Origin: Metapseudomonas sp043392685
GTDB lineage: Bacteria > Pseudomonadota > Gammaproteobacteria > Pseudomonadales > Pseudomonadaceae
Assembly: GCA_043392685.1 (NCBI GenBank)
Contig: JBHZGM010000001.1
Direction: 5' to 3' (one strand)
DNA: 64,000 bases
This document shows positions 7,765-16,985 of this stretch, piece after piece. Each line of letters begins with the position of its first letter. Position 1 is the first letter of the stretch. The translations under genes and the position numbers were made by a program. The notes beneath the pieces are model-generated. The model worked only from the letters and a program-made list of their open reading frames with translations. It had not been told where the DNA came from and did no database searches.

Positions 7765-9666
7765 TCAGGCAAGCAGGCGGAATTTCACCGCATAGCTGGC
7801 CATGCGTGCTTCCAGCTTCGCCTGCAGCGATTCGTCCAGCCCCGGCACGCGAATCTCCGCGACCTGACCGTGGCGGTCGTCGTTGACCACTTCCACCGCC
7901 ACTCCCGGCGCGATGGCGCCCAGTATCTGCTCCAGCACGCGGCGGATGGCGTCGAAACGCAGTGCCGGCTTGAAGGTCTTGCCCACGGCGGTGACCGGAA
8001 TGGCATCGATGATCCAGACATCCTTGGGCACCGCCGCGCGCTCGGGCACATGCTGGGCGGCGTGCGCCAGCAGTTCGGCCTCGCTGACGCTGGCGCCGGG
8101 CTTGAGCTGCACATAGGCCACCGGCAGTTCGCCAACCTTGTCGTCCGGCTTGCCGACGGCGGCGGCCATGGCCACGGCGGGATGGCGGTGCAGGGCTTCC
8201 TCGATCATCTGCGGGTCGATGTTGTGGCCGCCGCGAATGATCAGGTCCTTGCTGCGACCGGTAAGCCAGATGTAGCCGTCTGCATCCATCCGCCCCAGAT
8301 CGCCGGTGTTGAACCAGTCGCCGTCGACCCAGATGTCCTTGTTCTTGCTGGCCTGCAGGTAGCCCTTGAACACCGTCACGCCGCGTACGCAGAGGTTGCC
8401 GATCTCGTTCGGCGCGGCATCGCGCAGGTAATGCCCCTGCTCGTCGAGGATCGCGATCTTCACCTGGCAATAGGGCATGCGCATACCGATGGAACCGGGT
8501 CGGCGCTCGCCGTGGGCGGGGTTGCCGCAGGTGCCGCAGGTGGCCTCGGTCAGGCCATAGCCTTCGATCAGCTTGAGGCCGGTCTTGGCCTCGAACTGGC
8601 GGATCAGCTCCACCGGCATGGGCGCGGCGCCGCACAGGGCATAGCGCAGGCTGGACAGGTCGTGCCCCTCGCTGGGCACCTGCAACAGGCCCGCGTAGAT
8701 GGTCGGCACGCCGCTGAAGAAGCTCACCCGGTAGCGCTCGATGATTTTCCAGAAGTTCTGGATCAGCCGTGTATTGCGATAGCCCTGGGGGGTGGCGATG
8801 AGGAACTCGGCCCCCGCGAAGATCGGGGCGAGGCCGGTGACCATCACGCCATTGACGTGGAACAGCGGCAGGCCGCAGAGGGTGCTGTCGCCCTCCCCCA
8901 GGTTGATGGCATAGGCCAGGATCATCGCCATGGCCACTTCGTTGCGGTGGCTGTGGGGCGCCAGCTTGGGCGTGCCGGTGGTGCCGCCGGTATGGAAGTA
9001 GGAGGCGACGTCACCGGGCGCAATCACCCGTCCGCTCTGCAGGTGATCGGCGGGGAAACGGTCGAGCAGTTCGTCGAAGTCCAGCACGCCTTCCGGCAAT
9101 GGCTCGCGTTGGGCCTTGATGGCGCTGCGCTGGGGTTCAGGCAACAGGTTGGCCAGGTCGACGGCGACGATGGCCTCAAGCTCCGGCAGGCGGTCACGCA
9201 GGCCGGCCACCTTGTCCCAGAGATCGGTGCCGGGGAACGGCGCCAGGGTCACCAGCACCCTGGAGTCGGCCGCATGGACCAGTTCGGCGATGTGCTCGGG
9301 CTCCAGCAACGGGTTGATGGCATTGACCACGCCGGCCGCTTCCCCACCCCAGATGGTGAAATGGGTATGAGGCAGGTTCGGCAGCAGGAAAGACACCGCC
9401 TTGCCCGGCCGCACACCCAGGTGGTGGAAGGCGTTGGCCGCCTGGGTGACCCGCGCCAGCAGCTCGGCATAAGTCAGCTCGAACGGCGCTTCTTCGGTGT
9501 CGCCCTGGAGCAGGAAGGTCATGGCGCGCTTGTGCGGATGGCGCTCGGCGCTCTGACGGATCAGCTCATAGGTGCTGTCCGGCATACCGCGTTGTTCCAG
9601 CGAAAGGCGTTCAATTTCTTCGATGTCGCGCAGGGTGGCGATGGGCGGAGCTGAGGTCTGGGCCAT
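7765..9666 (-). CDS. Acyl-CoA synthetase (AMP-dependent ligase)
   Basis: A 633-residue member of the adenylate-forming superfamily that activates a carboxylic acid with ATP and then CoA. ATP-binding motif A5-like HTGGTTGTPK lies near residue 225-232. The adenine motif GYGLTEATCG and the hinge/core TGDLGRMDADGYIWLTGR are also present, as is the C-terminal lysine in PVTAVGKTFKPALR (about 562). The loop sequence GGHNIDPQMIE is typical of acyl-CoA and feruloyl-CoA-type synthetases. The next gene downstream in transcription order is not coupled, while a carboxylesterase lies 30 nt upstream on the same strand, so ester hydrolysis followed by acid activation is possible. The acid substrate is not identifiable. 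Confidence 0.88.
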   Translation of the reverse strand: MAQTSAPPIATLRDIEEIERLSLEQRGMPDSTYELIRQSAERHPHKRAMTFLLQGDTEEAPFELTYAELLARVTQAANAFHHLGVRPGKAVSFLLPNLPHTHFTIWGGEAAGVVNAINPLLEPEHIAELVHAADSRVLVTLAPFPGTDLWDKVAGLRDRLPELEAIVAVDLANLLPEPQRSAIKAQREPLPEGVLDFDELLDRFPADHLQSGRVIAPGDVASYFHTGGTTGTPKLAPHSHRNEVAMAMILAYAINLGEGDSTLCGLPLFHVNGVMVTGLAPIFAGAEFLIATPQGYRNTRLIQNFWKIIERYRVSFFSGVPTIYAGLLQVPSEGHDLSSLRYALCGAAPMPVELIRQFEAKTGLKLIEGYGLTEATCGTCGNPAHGERRPGSIGMRMPYCQVKIAILDEQGHYLRDAAPNEIGNLCVRGVTVFKGYLQASKNKDIWVDGDWFNTGDLGRMDADGYIWLTGRSKDLIIRGGHNIDPQMIEEALHRHPAVAMAAAVGKPDDKVGELPVAYVQLKPGASVSEAELLAHAAQHVPERAAVPKDVWIIDAIPVTAVGKTFKPALRFDAIRRVLEQILGAIAPGVAVEVVNDDRHGQVAEIRVPGLDESLQAKLEARMASYAVKFRLLA

Positions 9667-9696
9667 GGTCGGTACTTGTTCTGTCGGGTTGAGGGG

Positions 9697-10356
9697 TCAG
9701 CTGTGCAAGCGCTCCACCAGCCAGGCGCCGATGTCGCGGATCTGCTGCGGCAATACCTCGTGGGCCATCGGATAGTCGCGCCACTCCACGGGAACGCCGG
9801 CAGCCGCCAGGCGATCGTGGGCGGAGCGGCCCATCGCGGGCAGCACCACGTCGTCGAAGGTGCCATGCAAGCAAAGGACCGGCAGTAGTCGTTTTGTATC
9901 CGACAGTTTCATTTCGTCAGTGAAGGTGGGGGCGTAGGTGGACAGCGCCAGCACACCACCCAGCTCGTCCTCCCAGCGCAGGAAGGCGGTGTGCAGCACC
10001 ACGGCGCCCCCTTGGGAGAAGCCGGCCAGGTAAATGCGGCGGGGTTCGATGCCGCCATCGATCTGCGCCTGTATCAGCGCCATGACCCGCTCGGCCGATT
10101 CCTCCAGCTGCGCCTCATTGATCGCGCGCTCCGGGCGCATGGCGAGGATGTCGTACCACGACGGCATGGCCCAGCCGCCATTGATGGTCACCGCGCGGGT
10201 AGGCGCCTGGGGCAGCACGAAGCGCGTGGTGCCCAGCACTTCCTGCAGGTCCTCGGCCACCGGCAGGAAGTCGTAGCGGTCCGCGCCCAGGCCATGGAGC
10301 CAGATGACGCAGGCATCGGCGCGATGTGTGGGTTCCAGGATCAGTGTGTCGCTCAT
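9697..10356 (-). CDS. Carboxylesterase (alpha/beta hydrolase)
   Basis: A 219-residue alpha/beta hydrolase of the phospholipase/carboxylesterase family, matching the Pseudomonas carboxylesterase found between the aapJ-like and AMP-binding genes. The nucleophile elbow GFSQGG puts Ser at about 114. The likely acid is the Asp in GTFDD (about 168-169) and the His is in MAHEVLP (about 199). The oxyanion loop is LHGLGADR. The start ATG at 10356 (MSDTLILEP) was preferred over a GTG ten codons upstream because it begins the family-conserved N-terminus. It ends 30 nt before the acyl-CoA synthetase and is probably cotranscribed with it. No signal peptide is seen, so it is cytosolic. Confidence 0.9.
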   Translation of the reverse strand: MSDTLILEPTHRADACVIWLHGLGADRYDFLPVAEDLQEVLGTTRFVLPQAPTRAVTINGGWAMPSWYDILAMRPERAINEAQLEESAERVMALIQAQIDGGIEPRRIYLAGFSQGGAVVLHTAFLRWEDELGGVLALSTYAPTFTDEMKLSDTKRLLPVLCLHGTFDDVVLPAMGRSAHDRLAAAGVPVEWRDYPMAHEVLPQQIRDIGAWLVERLHS

Positions 10357-10831
10357 GTGTGGCTCCGTTGTGGTGCATCTGCCCAACTTTGGGGCTATGC
10401 CATCAGAAGAGGAGGTTTGATAACTGAAAAATATGTCGCAAGGCTAAAACTTTACCTATTGACCTATAGGAATAGACGTACTGGCGCCGTGCTGGTACGG
10501 CCCTTGCTAACCAGCAACTCACAGAAACACAGCCGTGGCACGGTAACACTTGCCCGGTGTGCAACGGGTTGGGCAACGGCTGCGGCCGCTGCCTTGCAGG
10601 CGGTCACCTGGCGTCATTCGTGGTGCGAGGGTGGGCGCAAATCCGTCTCCAGCCCATTTGACCAATGGGCAAGGAAAGGTCTGGTGGCGATAGGAGCAGC
10701 GCCAACTAGACTTCTTCCTTAGGTCCGACACCCCGGTTGACCTTTTCAGTGCATAAAGGTTGAACCTGCCTCACGAGGGTACGGCGGTGGGATCGAGACT
10801 CCAACACCAATAAAAGCAACTGGAGGTTTTA
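10357..10831. other. Intergenic control region of aapJ and the esterase
   Basis: 475 nt between divergent genes. It holds a sigma-54-type promoter (10493-10508) reading towards aapJ. An AT-rich segment (10430-10480) contains the 8-bp palindrome CCTATAGG. I see no convincing gene; the short reading frames on either strand lack ribosome binding sites or family features. An AGGAGGTT-like site ends the region: CTGGAGGTTTT just before the aapJ ATG. Confidence 0.6.
10493..10508 (+). promoter_or_regulatory. Sigma-54 (RpoN) -24/-12 promoter for aapJQMP
   Basis: TGGTACGGCCCTTGCT matches the RpoN consensus TGGCACG-N4-TTGCW at all but one base, with the invariant GG and GC at the correct 12-nt register. 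It is oriented towards aapJ, with a predicted start near 10518 and a leader of about 310 nt. Nitrogen control of aap-type transporters through NtrC/RpoN is known in other bacteria; no clear NtrC box was found upstream. Confidence 0.6.
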
Positions 10832-11860
10832 ATGAAGATGGTGAAATCCACCCTGGCCGTGCTGACCGCGGCAACCGTTCTCGGTGTCAGCGGTTTCGCA
10901 CAGGCGGGCGCCACCCTGGACGCGGTGAAGAAGAAGGGCTTCGTGCAATGCGGCATCAGTGACGGCCTCCCGGGCTTCTCCTATGCCGACGGCAAGGGCA
11001 ACTACAAGGGCATCGACGTTGACGTCTGCCGCGCAGTTGCCGCCGCTGTGTTCGGCGATGCCAGCAAGGTCAAATTCAGCCCCCTGACCGCCAAGGAACG
11101 TTTCACCGCGCTGCAGTCCGGCGAAGTCGACGTCCTTTCGCGCAACAGCACCTGGACCAGCTCCCGCGATGCTGCCATGGGCCTGAACTTCACCGGCGTG
11201 ACCTACTACGACGGCCAGGGCTTCCTGGTGAACAAGAAGCTCGGCGTTTCCAGCGCCAAGGAACTCGATGGCGCCACCGTGTGCATCCAGGCCGGCACCA
11301 CCACCGAGCTGAACCTGTCCGACTACTTCCGCGCCAACAACCTCAAGTACACCCCCATCACCTACGACACCTCCGACGAGAGCGCCAAGTCGCTGGAATC
11401 CGGTCGTTGCGACGTGCTGACCTCCGACCAGTCCCAGCTCTATGCACAGCGCATCAAGCTGGCCGCTCCGGACGAGTACGTGGTGCTGCCGGAAGTGATC
11501 TCCAAGGAACCCCTCGGCCCGGCCGTGCGCCAGGGTGACGAGGAGTGGTTCGACATCGTGCGCTGGTCCCTGTTCGCCATGGTCAACGCCGAAGAACTGG
11601 GCCTGAACTCGAGTAACGTCGAAGAAATGGCCAAGACCACCAAGAACCCCGACATTGCCCGCCTGCTGGGCACTGAAGGCGAGTTCGGCAAGGACCTGAA
11701 GTTGCCGAAGGACTGGGCGGTGCAAATCGTCAAGCAGGTCGGCAACTACGGCGAAATCTTCGACCGCAACATCGGTGCCGGTAGCGAGTTGAAGATCGAG
11801 CGCGGTCTCAACGCCCTGTGGAACAAGGGCGGTCTGCAGTACGCACCGCCGGTGCGCTGA
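10832..11860 (+). CDS. aapJ: General L-amino acid ABC transporter, periplasmic binding protein
   Basis: A 342-residue solute-binding protein of the AapJ/BztA type, which captures a broad range of L-amino acids in the periplasm. The signal peptide spans about residues 1-25 (cleavage after GFAQA). The mature part starts with the family pattern TLDAVKKKGFVQCGISDGLPG and contains the solute-binding family 3 signature GIDVDVCRAVAAAVFG. The length and cysteine pattern fit AapJ. A strong ribosome site (GGAGG) precedes the ATG. It is followed by two permease genes and an ATPase gene on the same strand, the complete aapJQMP order. The sigma-54 site upstream suggests nitrogen regulation. Confidence 0.93.
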   Translation: MKMVKSTLAVLTAATVLGVSGFAQAGATLDAVKKKGFVQCGISDGLPGFSYADGKGNYKGIDVDVCRAVAAAVFGDASKVKFSPLTAKERFTALQSGEVDVLSRNSTWTSSRDAAMGLNFTGVTYYDGQGFLVNKKLGVSSAKELDGATVCIQAGTTTELNLSDYFRANNLKYTPITYDTSDESAKSLESGRCDVLTSDQSQLYAQRIKLAAPDEYVVLPEVISKEPLGPAVRQGDEEWFDIVRWSLFAMVNAEELGLNSSNVEEMAKTTKNPDIARLLGTEGEFGKDLKLPKDWAVQIVKQVGNYGEIFDRNIGAGSELKIERGLNALWNKGGLQYAPPVR

Positions 11861-11969
11861 CCGTCGCCCGGCGGCCGCATGAGGTGGCCGCCGGGATCGA
11901 GTTCCGTTTCAACGCGAACCCTGGCCGCCGTCCCCCATCCGGCTGGCCAGCGGTTCCCAGAGGGCCGTC

Positions 11970-13157
11970 ATGCAAAAAACTGCCAACGCCCCACGCGCTC
12001 CGAAAGGTTCGGTCTGGACCGATCCGAAGGCACGTGCGTGGCTATTCCAGATCATCGCCGTCATCGCGGTCGTGTCACTGGGCTGGTACCTGTTCCAGAA
12101 CACCCAGCACAACCTGCAACAGCGCGGCATCCTGTCCGGCTTCGATTTCCTCGAACAGAGCGCCGGCTTCGGGATTTCCCAACACCTGATCGACTACAAC
12201 GAAAGCAACAGCTACGGCCGCGTTTTCGTCATCGGTCTGCTCAACACCCTGCTGGTCTCGGGTATCGGCATCTTCTTCGCCACTATCCTCGGCTTCATCC
12301 TGGGCGTGGCGCGGCTGTCGCCGAACTGGCTGATCCGCAAGCTGGCGACCATCTACATCGAGACCTTCCGCAACATCCCGCCGCTGCTGCAGATCTTCTT
12401 CTGGTACTTCGCGGTGATGCTGCCCATGCCGGGGCCGCGCCAGAGCCTGTCCATCGGCGAACACTTCTTCCTCAACAACCGCGGCCTGTACATGCCGGCG
12501 CCGACCATGGCCGATGGCTTCTGGCCCTTCCTGGTCAGCCTGGTACTGGTGCTGCTGACGAGTATCGCCATCGCCCGCTGGGCCAAGGTCAGGCGTGAGG
12601 CCACCGGCCAGCGCTTCCCGGTACTGATCAGCTCGCTGGTGCTGCTGGTGGTAATACCCGGCCTGGTCACTCTGGTCTTCGGCCATCCCTTCGACTGGAG
12701 CATCCCGCAGCTGCAGGGCTTCAACTTCCGCGGCGGCTGGGTGGTGATTCCGGAACTGATCGCCCTGACCCTGGCGCTGACCGTGTACACCGCGGCGTTC
12801 ATCGCCGAGAACGTGCGCTCCGGCATCCAGGCGGTCAGTCATGGCCAGACCGAGGCGGCACGCTCCCTGGGCCTGCCCGCCGCCAAGACCCTGCGTCTGG
12901 TGATCATCCCGCAGGCCCTGCGCGTGATCATCCCGCCGCTCACCAGCCAGTACCTGAACCTGACCAAGAACTCGTCCCTGGCGGCCGGCATCGGCTACCC
13001 GGACATGGTCTCGCTGTTCGCCGGTACGGTGCTGAACCAGACCGGCCAGGCGATCGAGGTGATCAGCATCACCATGAGCGTCTACCTGGCCATCAGCATC
13101 AGCATTTCGATCCTGATGAACTGGTACAACAAGCGCATTGCGCTAGTCGAGCGGTGA
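11970..13157 (+). CDS. aapQ: Amino acid ABC transporter permease AapQ
   Basis: A 395-residue inner-membrane permease of the His/Glu/Gln/Arg (HAAT) family. An N-terminal helix (about residues 28-47) is followed by further membrane helices. The C-terminal transport domain carries the EAA loop that docks on the ATPase: GQTEAARSLGLPAAKTLRLV, then IIPQALRVIIPP. The long insertion between the first helices is typical of AapQ/BztB. It lies 109 nt after aapJ, a gap that could tune the binding-protein to permease ratio, and 10 nt before aapM. It should pair with AapM as a heterodimer. Confidence 0.93.
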   Translation: MQKTANAPRAPKGSVWTDPKARAWLFQIIAVIAVVSLGWYLFQNTQHNLQQRGILSGFDFLEQSAGFGISQHLIDYNESNSYGRVFVIGLLNTLLVSGIGIFFATILGFILGVARLSPNWLIRKLATIYIETFRNIPPLLQIFFWYFAVMLPMPGPRQSLSIGEHFFLNNRGLYMPAPTMADGFWPFLVSLVLVLLTSIAIARWAKVRREATGQRFPVLISSLVLLVVIPGLVTLVFGHPFDWSIPQLQGFNFRGGWVVIPELIALTLALTVYTAAFIAENVRSGIQAVSHGQTEAARSLGLPAAKTLRLVIIPQALRVIIPPLTSQYLNLTKNSSLAAGIGYPDMVSLFAGTVLNQTGQAIEVISITMSVYLAISISISILMNWYNKRIALVER

Positions 13158-13167
13158 GGGCCGAGCC

Positions 13168-14265
13168 ATGACGACACATGTATTCAAGCCCGACCAGCCG
13201 CCACCCCGGATGAGCGTCGGCGTACTGGGCTGGCTGCGCGCCAACCTGTTCTCGAACTGGTTCAACACCCTGCTGACCCTGTTCGCCATCTACCTGGTGT
13301 GGCTGATCGTGCCGCCGCTGATCCAGTGGGCCTTCCTCCAGGCCGACTGGAACGGCACCACCCGCGCTGACTGCACCAGCGAAGGCGCCTGCTGGGTCTT
13401 CATCAAATCGCGCTTCAGCCAGTTCATGTACGGCTTCTACCCCGAAGCCCTGCGCTGGCGAGTGGACCTGGCGGTATGGCTCGCCATCATCGGCGCCGCG
13501 CCGCTGTTCATTCCGCGCTTTTCGCGCAAGGCGGTGTACGGCCTTGGCTTCCTGGTGATCTACCCGATCGTCGCCTACTGGCTGCTGCACGGCGGCTTCC
13601 TTGGCATGAGCACCGTGTCCACCAGCCAGTGGGGCGGCCTGATGCTGACCCTGGTGATCGCTGCGGTGGGCATTGTCGGCGCGCTGCCGCTGGGCATCCT
13701 GCTGGCATTGGGACGACGTTCGAACATGCCGGCGATCAAGGTCATCTGCGTGACCTTCATCGAGTTCTGGCGTGGTGTTCCGCTGATCACCGTGCTGTTC
13801 ATGTCCTCGGTGATGCTGCCGCTGTTCCTGCCCGAAGGCCTGTCCTTCGACAAGCTGCTGCGGGCGCTGATCGGCGTGATTATGTTCCAGTCGGCCTATA
13901 TCGCCGAAGTGGTGCGTGGCGGCCTGCAGGCAATCCCCAAGGGCCAGTACGAAGCCGCTGCGGCCATGGGCCTGGGCTACTGGCGGATGATGGGCCTGGT
14001 GATCCTGCCGCAAGCCCTGAAGCTGGTCATCCCCGGCATCGTCAACACCTTCATCGCGCTGTTCAAGGACACCAGCCTGGTGATCATCATCGGCCTGTTC
14101 GACCTGCTCAACAGCATCAAGCAAGCCACCACCGACCCGGCCTGGCTGGGCATGGCGACCGAAGGCTACGTCTTCGCCGCCCTGGTGTTCTGGATCTTCT
14201 GTTTCGGCATGTCCCGCTACTCCATGAGCCTGGAGCGCAAGCTGGACACCGGCCACAAGCGTTAG
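13168..14265 (+). CDS. aapM: Amino acid ABC transporter permease AapM
   Basis: A 365-residue inner-membrane permease, partner of AapQ. Several membrane helices are evident, including residues about 33-52 and 100-165. The ATPase-docking EAA loop is QYEAAAAMGLGYWRMMGLVI followed by LPQALKLVIPGI. The extended cytoplasmic and periplasmic N-terminal part (including a Cys-containing loop DCTSEGACW) is characteristic of AapM/BztC rather than of short HisM-type permeases. The start lies 10 nt after the aapQ stop and 10 nt of spacer precede aapP, so all are cotranscribed. Confidence 0.93.
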   Translation: MTTHVFKPDQPPPRMSVGVLGWLRANLFSNWFNTLLTLFAIYLVWLIVPPLIQWAFLQADWNGTTRADCTSEGACWVFIKSRFSQFMYGFYPEALRWRVDLAVWLAIIGAAPLFIPRFSRKAVYGLGFLVIYPIVAYWLLHGGFLGMSTVSTSQWGGLMLTLVIAAVGIVGALPLGILLALGRRSNMPAIKVICVTFIEFWRGVPLITVLFMSSVMLPLFLPEGLSFDKLLRALIGVIMFQSAYIAEVVRGGLQAIPKGQYEAAAAMGLGYWRMMGLVILPQALKLVIPGIVNTFIALFKDTSLVIIIGLFDLLNSIKQATTDPAWLGMATEGYVFAALVFWIFCFGMSRYSMSLERKLDTGHKR

Positions 14266-14275
14266 GAGTCATCCC

Positions 14276-15037
<762 letters not shown>

Positions 15038-15055
15038 CAGCCGTTCGCCGCAACG

Positions 15056-15083
15056 AAAAAGGGAGCCTTCGGGCTCCCTTTTT
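15056..15083. terminator. Rho-independent terminator after aapP
   Basis: GGGAGCC-TTCG-GGCTCCC with A5 before and T5 after. A 7-bp GC stem with a stable UUCG tetraloop ends aapJQMP and can also work from the minus side for the next gene. Confidence 0.93.
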
Positions 15084-15100
15084 CCTGGCTACGATTTGCC

Positions 15101-15125
15101 GGTTCGCTTCGCTCTACACCAACCC
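15101..15125 (-). repeat. Dispersed intergenic element, degenerate copy
   Basis: GGTTCGCTTCGCTCTACACC followed by AACCC resembles the GGTTTCGCTGCGCTC...CCAACC element seen at 3471-3503 but is more diverged. It is followed by CGGGTGTAGCC. Confidence 0.4.
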
Positions 15126-15148
15126 GGGTGTAGCCAGCGGCCGATCCA

Positions 15149-15925
15149 TCAATCGCCGTAGATATCGAAGTCGAAGTACCTGGCCTGGATCGCCTGGTAT
15201 TTACCATTCTCCCGCAGGGCCTTGATGGCGCTGTCAAACTTCCCGCGCAGCTCGCTATCGCCCTTGCGCACGGCGATGCCGGCGCCCTCGCCAAAGTACT
15301 TCGGATCGTTCAGCACCGGACCTACGAACTCGTAGTCCTTGCCGTTCGCAGTCTTGAGGAAGCCTTCGTTGAGCGGGAAGACATCGGCCAGCACACCGTC
15401 CAGGCGGCCGGACAGCACGTCCAGGTAGATCTCGTTCTGGGTGCTGTAGCGCACCACCTTCACGCCCTTGGGCTCCAGCACCTCGGCGGCGAAGCGGTCG
15501 GTGGTGGTGGAGCGCTGGGTGCCGATGGTCTTGCCCACCAGGCTCTTGAATTCGGGGTCGACCACGCTGCCCTTCTTCATCACCAGGCGCGCCGGGCTGT
15601 AGTAGTACTTGCCGGTGAAGTCCACGGACTTCTTGCGCTCATCGGTGATGGTCATGGACGACAGCACGGCGTCGACCTTCTTCACCTTGAGGGATGGAAT
15701 CAGGCCATCGAACTCCTGCTCGATCCACTGGCACTTGACCTTCATCTCCTCGCACATGGCATTGCCGATGTCGTAGTCGAAGCCGGCGATCTGGCCGTCC
15801 GGCGTCTTGAAGGCGAAGGGCGGATAAGCAGCTTCGATGCCGATGCGCAGAGGCTTCTCGGCAGCGAACGCGCTGGAGGCCAGCAGGCCCAGGGCAAGGC
15901 TGCCCAGCAGAACGAGTTTCTTCAT
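15149..15925 (-). CDS. Lys/Arg/Orn-type ABC transporter substrate-binding protein
   Basis: A 258-residue periplasmic binding protein of the basic amino-acid (ArgT/HisJ/AotJ) subfamily. The signal peptide is residues 1-21 (MKKLVLLGSLALGLLASSAFA). The mature N-terminus is LRIGIEAAYPPFAFKTPDG and the family signature is GFDYDIGNAMCEEMKVKC; this cysteine pair is typical of Lys/Arg/Orn binders. The start ATG at 15925 gives the signal peptide; the upstream 12 codons are not used. No permease or ATPase gene adjoins it on this strand, so it either serves transport components coded elsewhere or acts as a lone receptor. The 360-nt upstream gap contains operator-like inverted repeats. Confidence 0.88.
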   Translation of the reverse strand: MKKLVLLGSLALGLLASSAFAAEKPLRIGIEAAYPPFAFKTPDGQIAGFDYDIGNAMCEEMKVKCQWIEQEFDGLIPSLKVKKVDAVLSSMTITDERKKSVDFTGKYYYSPARLVMKKGSVVDPEFKSLVGKTIGTQRSTTTDRFAAEVLEPKGVKVVRYSTQNEIYLDVLSGRLDGVLADVFPLNEGFLKTANGKDYEFVGPVLNDPKYFGEGAGIAVRKGDSELRGKFDSAIKALRENGKYQAIQARYFDFDIYGD

Positions 15926-16285
15926 GGTGCGACTCCCGCAGTACGGATGGATGCCCGCCACACAACGGGGCGAGCAGGTTCGGAATGGCTTTGCGAGGCA
16001 GAAGAAGACACGGCCAGAAATGGCCGGGATGGGAAGGGGTGGGTAGCTGGCTGTGGATCATCATGGACGCCGCTAACTTGTACTTGTTAGTCCATGTTGG
16101 ACTTATATGTACACGCCGTCAATGACCCAGGAAAAAGCCCAGCAATAGCCAGGCTCGTTCGAAACTTGTGGGGTGAATTTATTCGCCAAGCAGGCCGCAG
16201 GCCTGCCATTGGGAGTCCCCGGGGGCAGCTTCGCTCCCCTTCGCGAATAAATTCGCCCCCACAGGAAAAGCAGTCCGCACTCGGT
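15926..16285. other. Intergenic region with operator-like repeats and a REPIN
   Basis: 360 nt upstream of the binding-protein gene (minus) and downstream of moaE (minus). Two adjacent inverted repeats, CTAAC-N8-GTTAG (16073-16090) and GTCCA-TGT-TGGAC (16090-16102), precede a TATAAG hexamer on the minus strand (16107-16102). Positions 16167-16263 are a REP doublet. No gene is seen. Confidence 0.55.
16167..16263. repeat. REPIN-like element (inverted REP pair), copy 1
   Basis: About 97 bp whose ends are inverted copies: TGTGGGGTGAATTTATTCGC at the left and GCGAATAAATTCGCCCCCAC at the right. The centre includes GCAGGCCGCAGGCCTGCC. The same architecture and much of the same internal sequence recur at 50172-50266. 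It lies past the moaE stop. Confidence 0.8.
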
Positions 16286-16735
16286 TCATTCCCAGCGCTC
16301 GGCCGCCGCCTTGTCGCTGCACCGCCCTTCCACCCAGCGCGGGCCTTCGGCGGCGTCTTCCTTCTTCCAGAAGGGTGCACGGGTCTTGAGGTAGTCCATG
16401 ACAAAGTTGCACGCATCGAACGCTGCCTGGCGGTGGGCGCTGGCGGTGCCGACGAAGACGATGGGCTCGCCCGGTTCCAGCCGGCCAACGCGGTGGAGAA
16501 TCTCAACGTTGAGCAGCGGCCAGCGCTCCCGTGCCTCCACCTCGATCTTCTCCAGGGCCTTCTCGGTCATCCCCGGATAATGCTCGAGGAACATCCCCGC
16601 CACTTCCTGACCATCATTGAAGTCGCGCACGTAGCCAACGAAGCCGACCACGGCACCGATGCCGACGTTGGCCGCGTGCAGCGCGTTGAGTTCAACACCG
16701 GGATCGAAAGCACCTTCCTGCACGCGAACAGCCAT
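16286..16735 (-). CDS. moaE: Molybdopterin synthase catalytic subunit MoaE
   Basis: A 149-residue large subunit of molybdopterin synthase, which transfers sulfur from the MoaD thiocarboxylate to precursor Z (cPMP) in molybdenum cofactor synthesis. Family sequences are clear: GAVVGFVGYVRDFNDG, LEHYPGMTEKAL, HRVGRLEPGE and AHRQAAFDACNFVMDYLK. The last motif contains the HR and Lys residues used for substrate binding, and APFWKKE follows with the catalytic Lys. The start ATG at 16735 lies 1 nt after the moaD stop, so it is coupled to moaD. Transcription order is moaC-moaD-moaE. Confidence 0.95.
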   Translation of the reverse strand: MAVRVQEGAFDPGVELNALHAANVGIGAVVGFVGYVRDFNDGQEVAGMFLEHYPGMTEKALEKIEVEARERWPLLNVEILHRVGRLEPGEPIVFVGTASAHRQAAFDACNFVMDYLKTRAPFWKKEDAAEGPRWVEGRCSDKAAAERWE

Positions 16736-16736
16736 T

Positions 16737-16985
16737 TCAGCCTCCTGTGACCGTGGGGAAGAAGGCGACCTCGTCGCCATCCGCGAGGACCTCGTCCAGG
16801 CCACACAGCTCCTGGTTGCGGGCGCACATCAGGTTCTGTTCGGCGAGCACTTCCCACACGCCGCCACGGGCCAGCAGGTGCTGGCGCAGGTCATCCAGTT
16901 TCGCGAACGCCGAGTCCCAGCTGAGCTGCTCGCCGTCGATGCCAAGCGCTTCACGGTAGCGAGCGAAATACTGCACGCGAATCAT
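16737..16985 (-). CDS. moaD: Molybdopterin synthase sulfur carrier subunit MoaD
   Basis: An 82-residue ubiquitin-fold sulfur carrier. It ends in the diagnostic Gly-Gly (PTVTGG) whose C-terminus is adenylated and thiocarboxylated, then donates sulfur in MoaE. Two consecutive ATGs (16988 and 16985) are possible. A GGGGAG ribosome site lies 2 nt before the first but 5 nt before the second, which favours 16985 (MIRVQYF). The first ATG overlaps the moaC stop, so translation is coupled either way. Confidence 0.92.
   Translation of the reverse strand: MIRVQYFARYREALGIDGEQLSWDSAFAKLDDLRQHLLARGGVWEVLAEQNLMCARNQELCGLDEVLADGDEVAFFPTVTGG

Noticed and set aside
10535..10553. Second sigma-54-like match TGGCACGGTAACACTTGC upstream of aapJ
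   Set aside because: GG and GC are 15 nt apart instead of 12, which RpoN does not tolerate.
10519..10731. 70-codon minus-strand frame between the esterase and aapJ
   Set aside because: No ribosome site, no recognisable family, and it overlaps the sigma-54 promoter region.
10800..10831. A-rich CA-type motif near the aapJ ribosome site as a Hfq/Crc target
   Set aside because: CAATAAAAGCAAC only loosely fits the AANAANAA pattern; support is insufficient.
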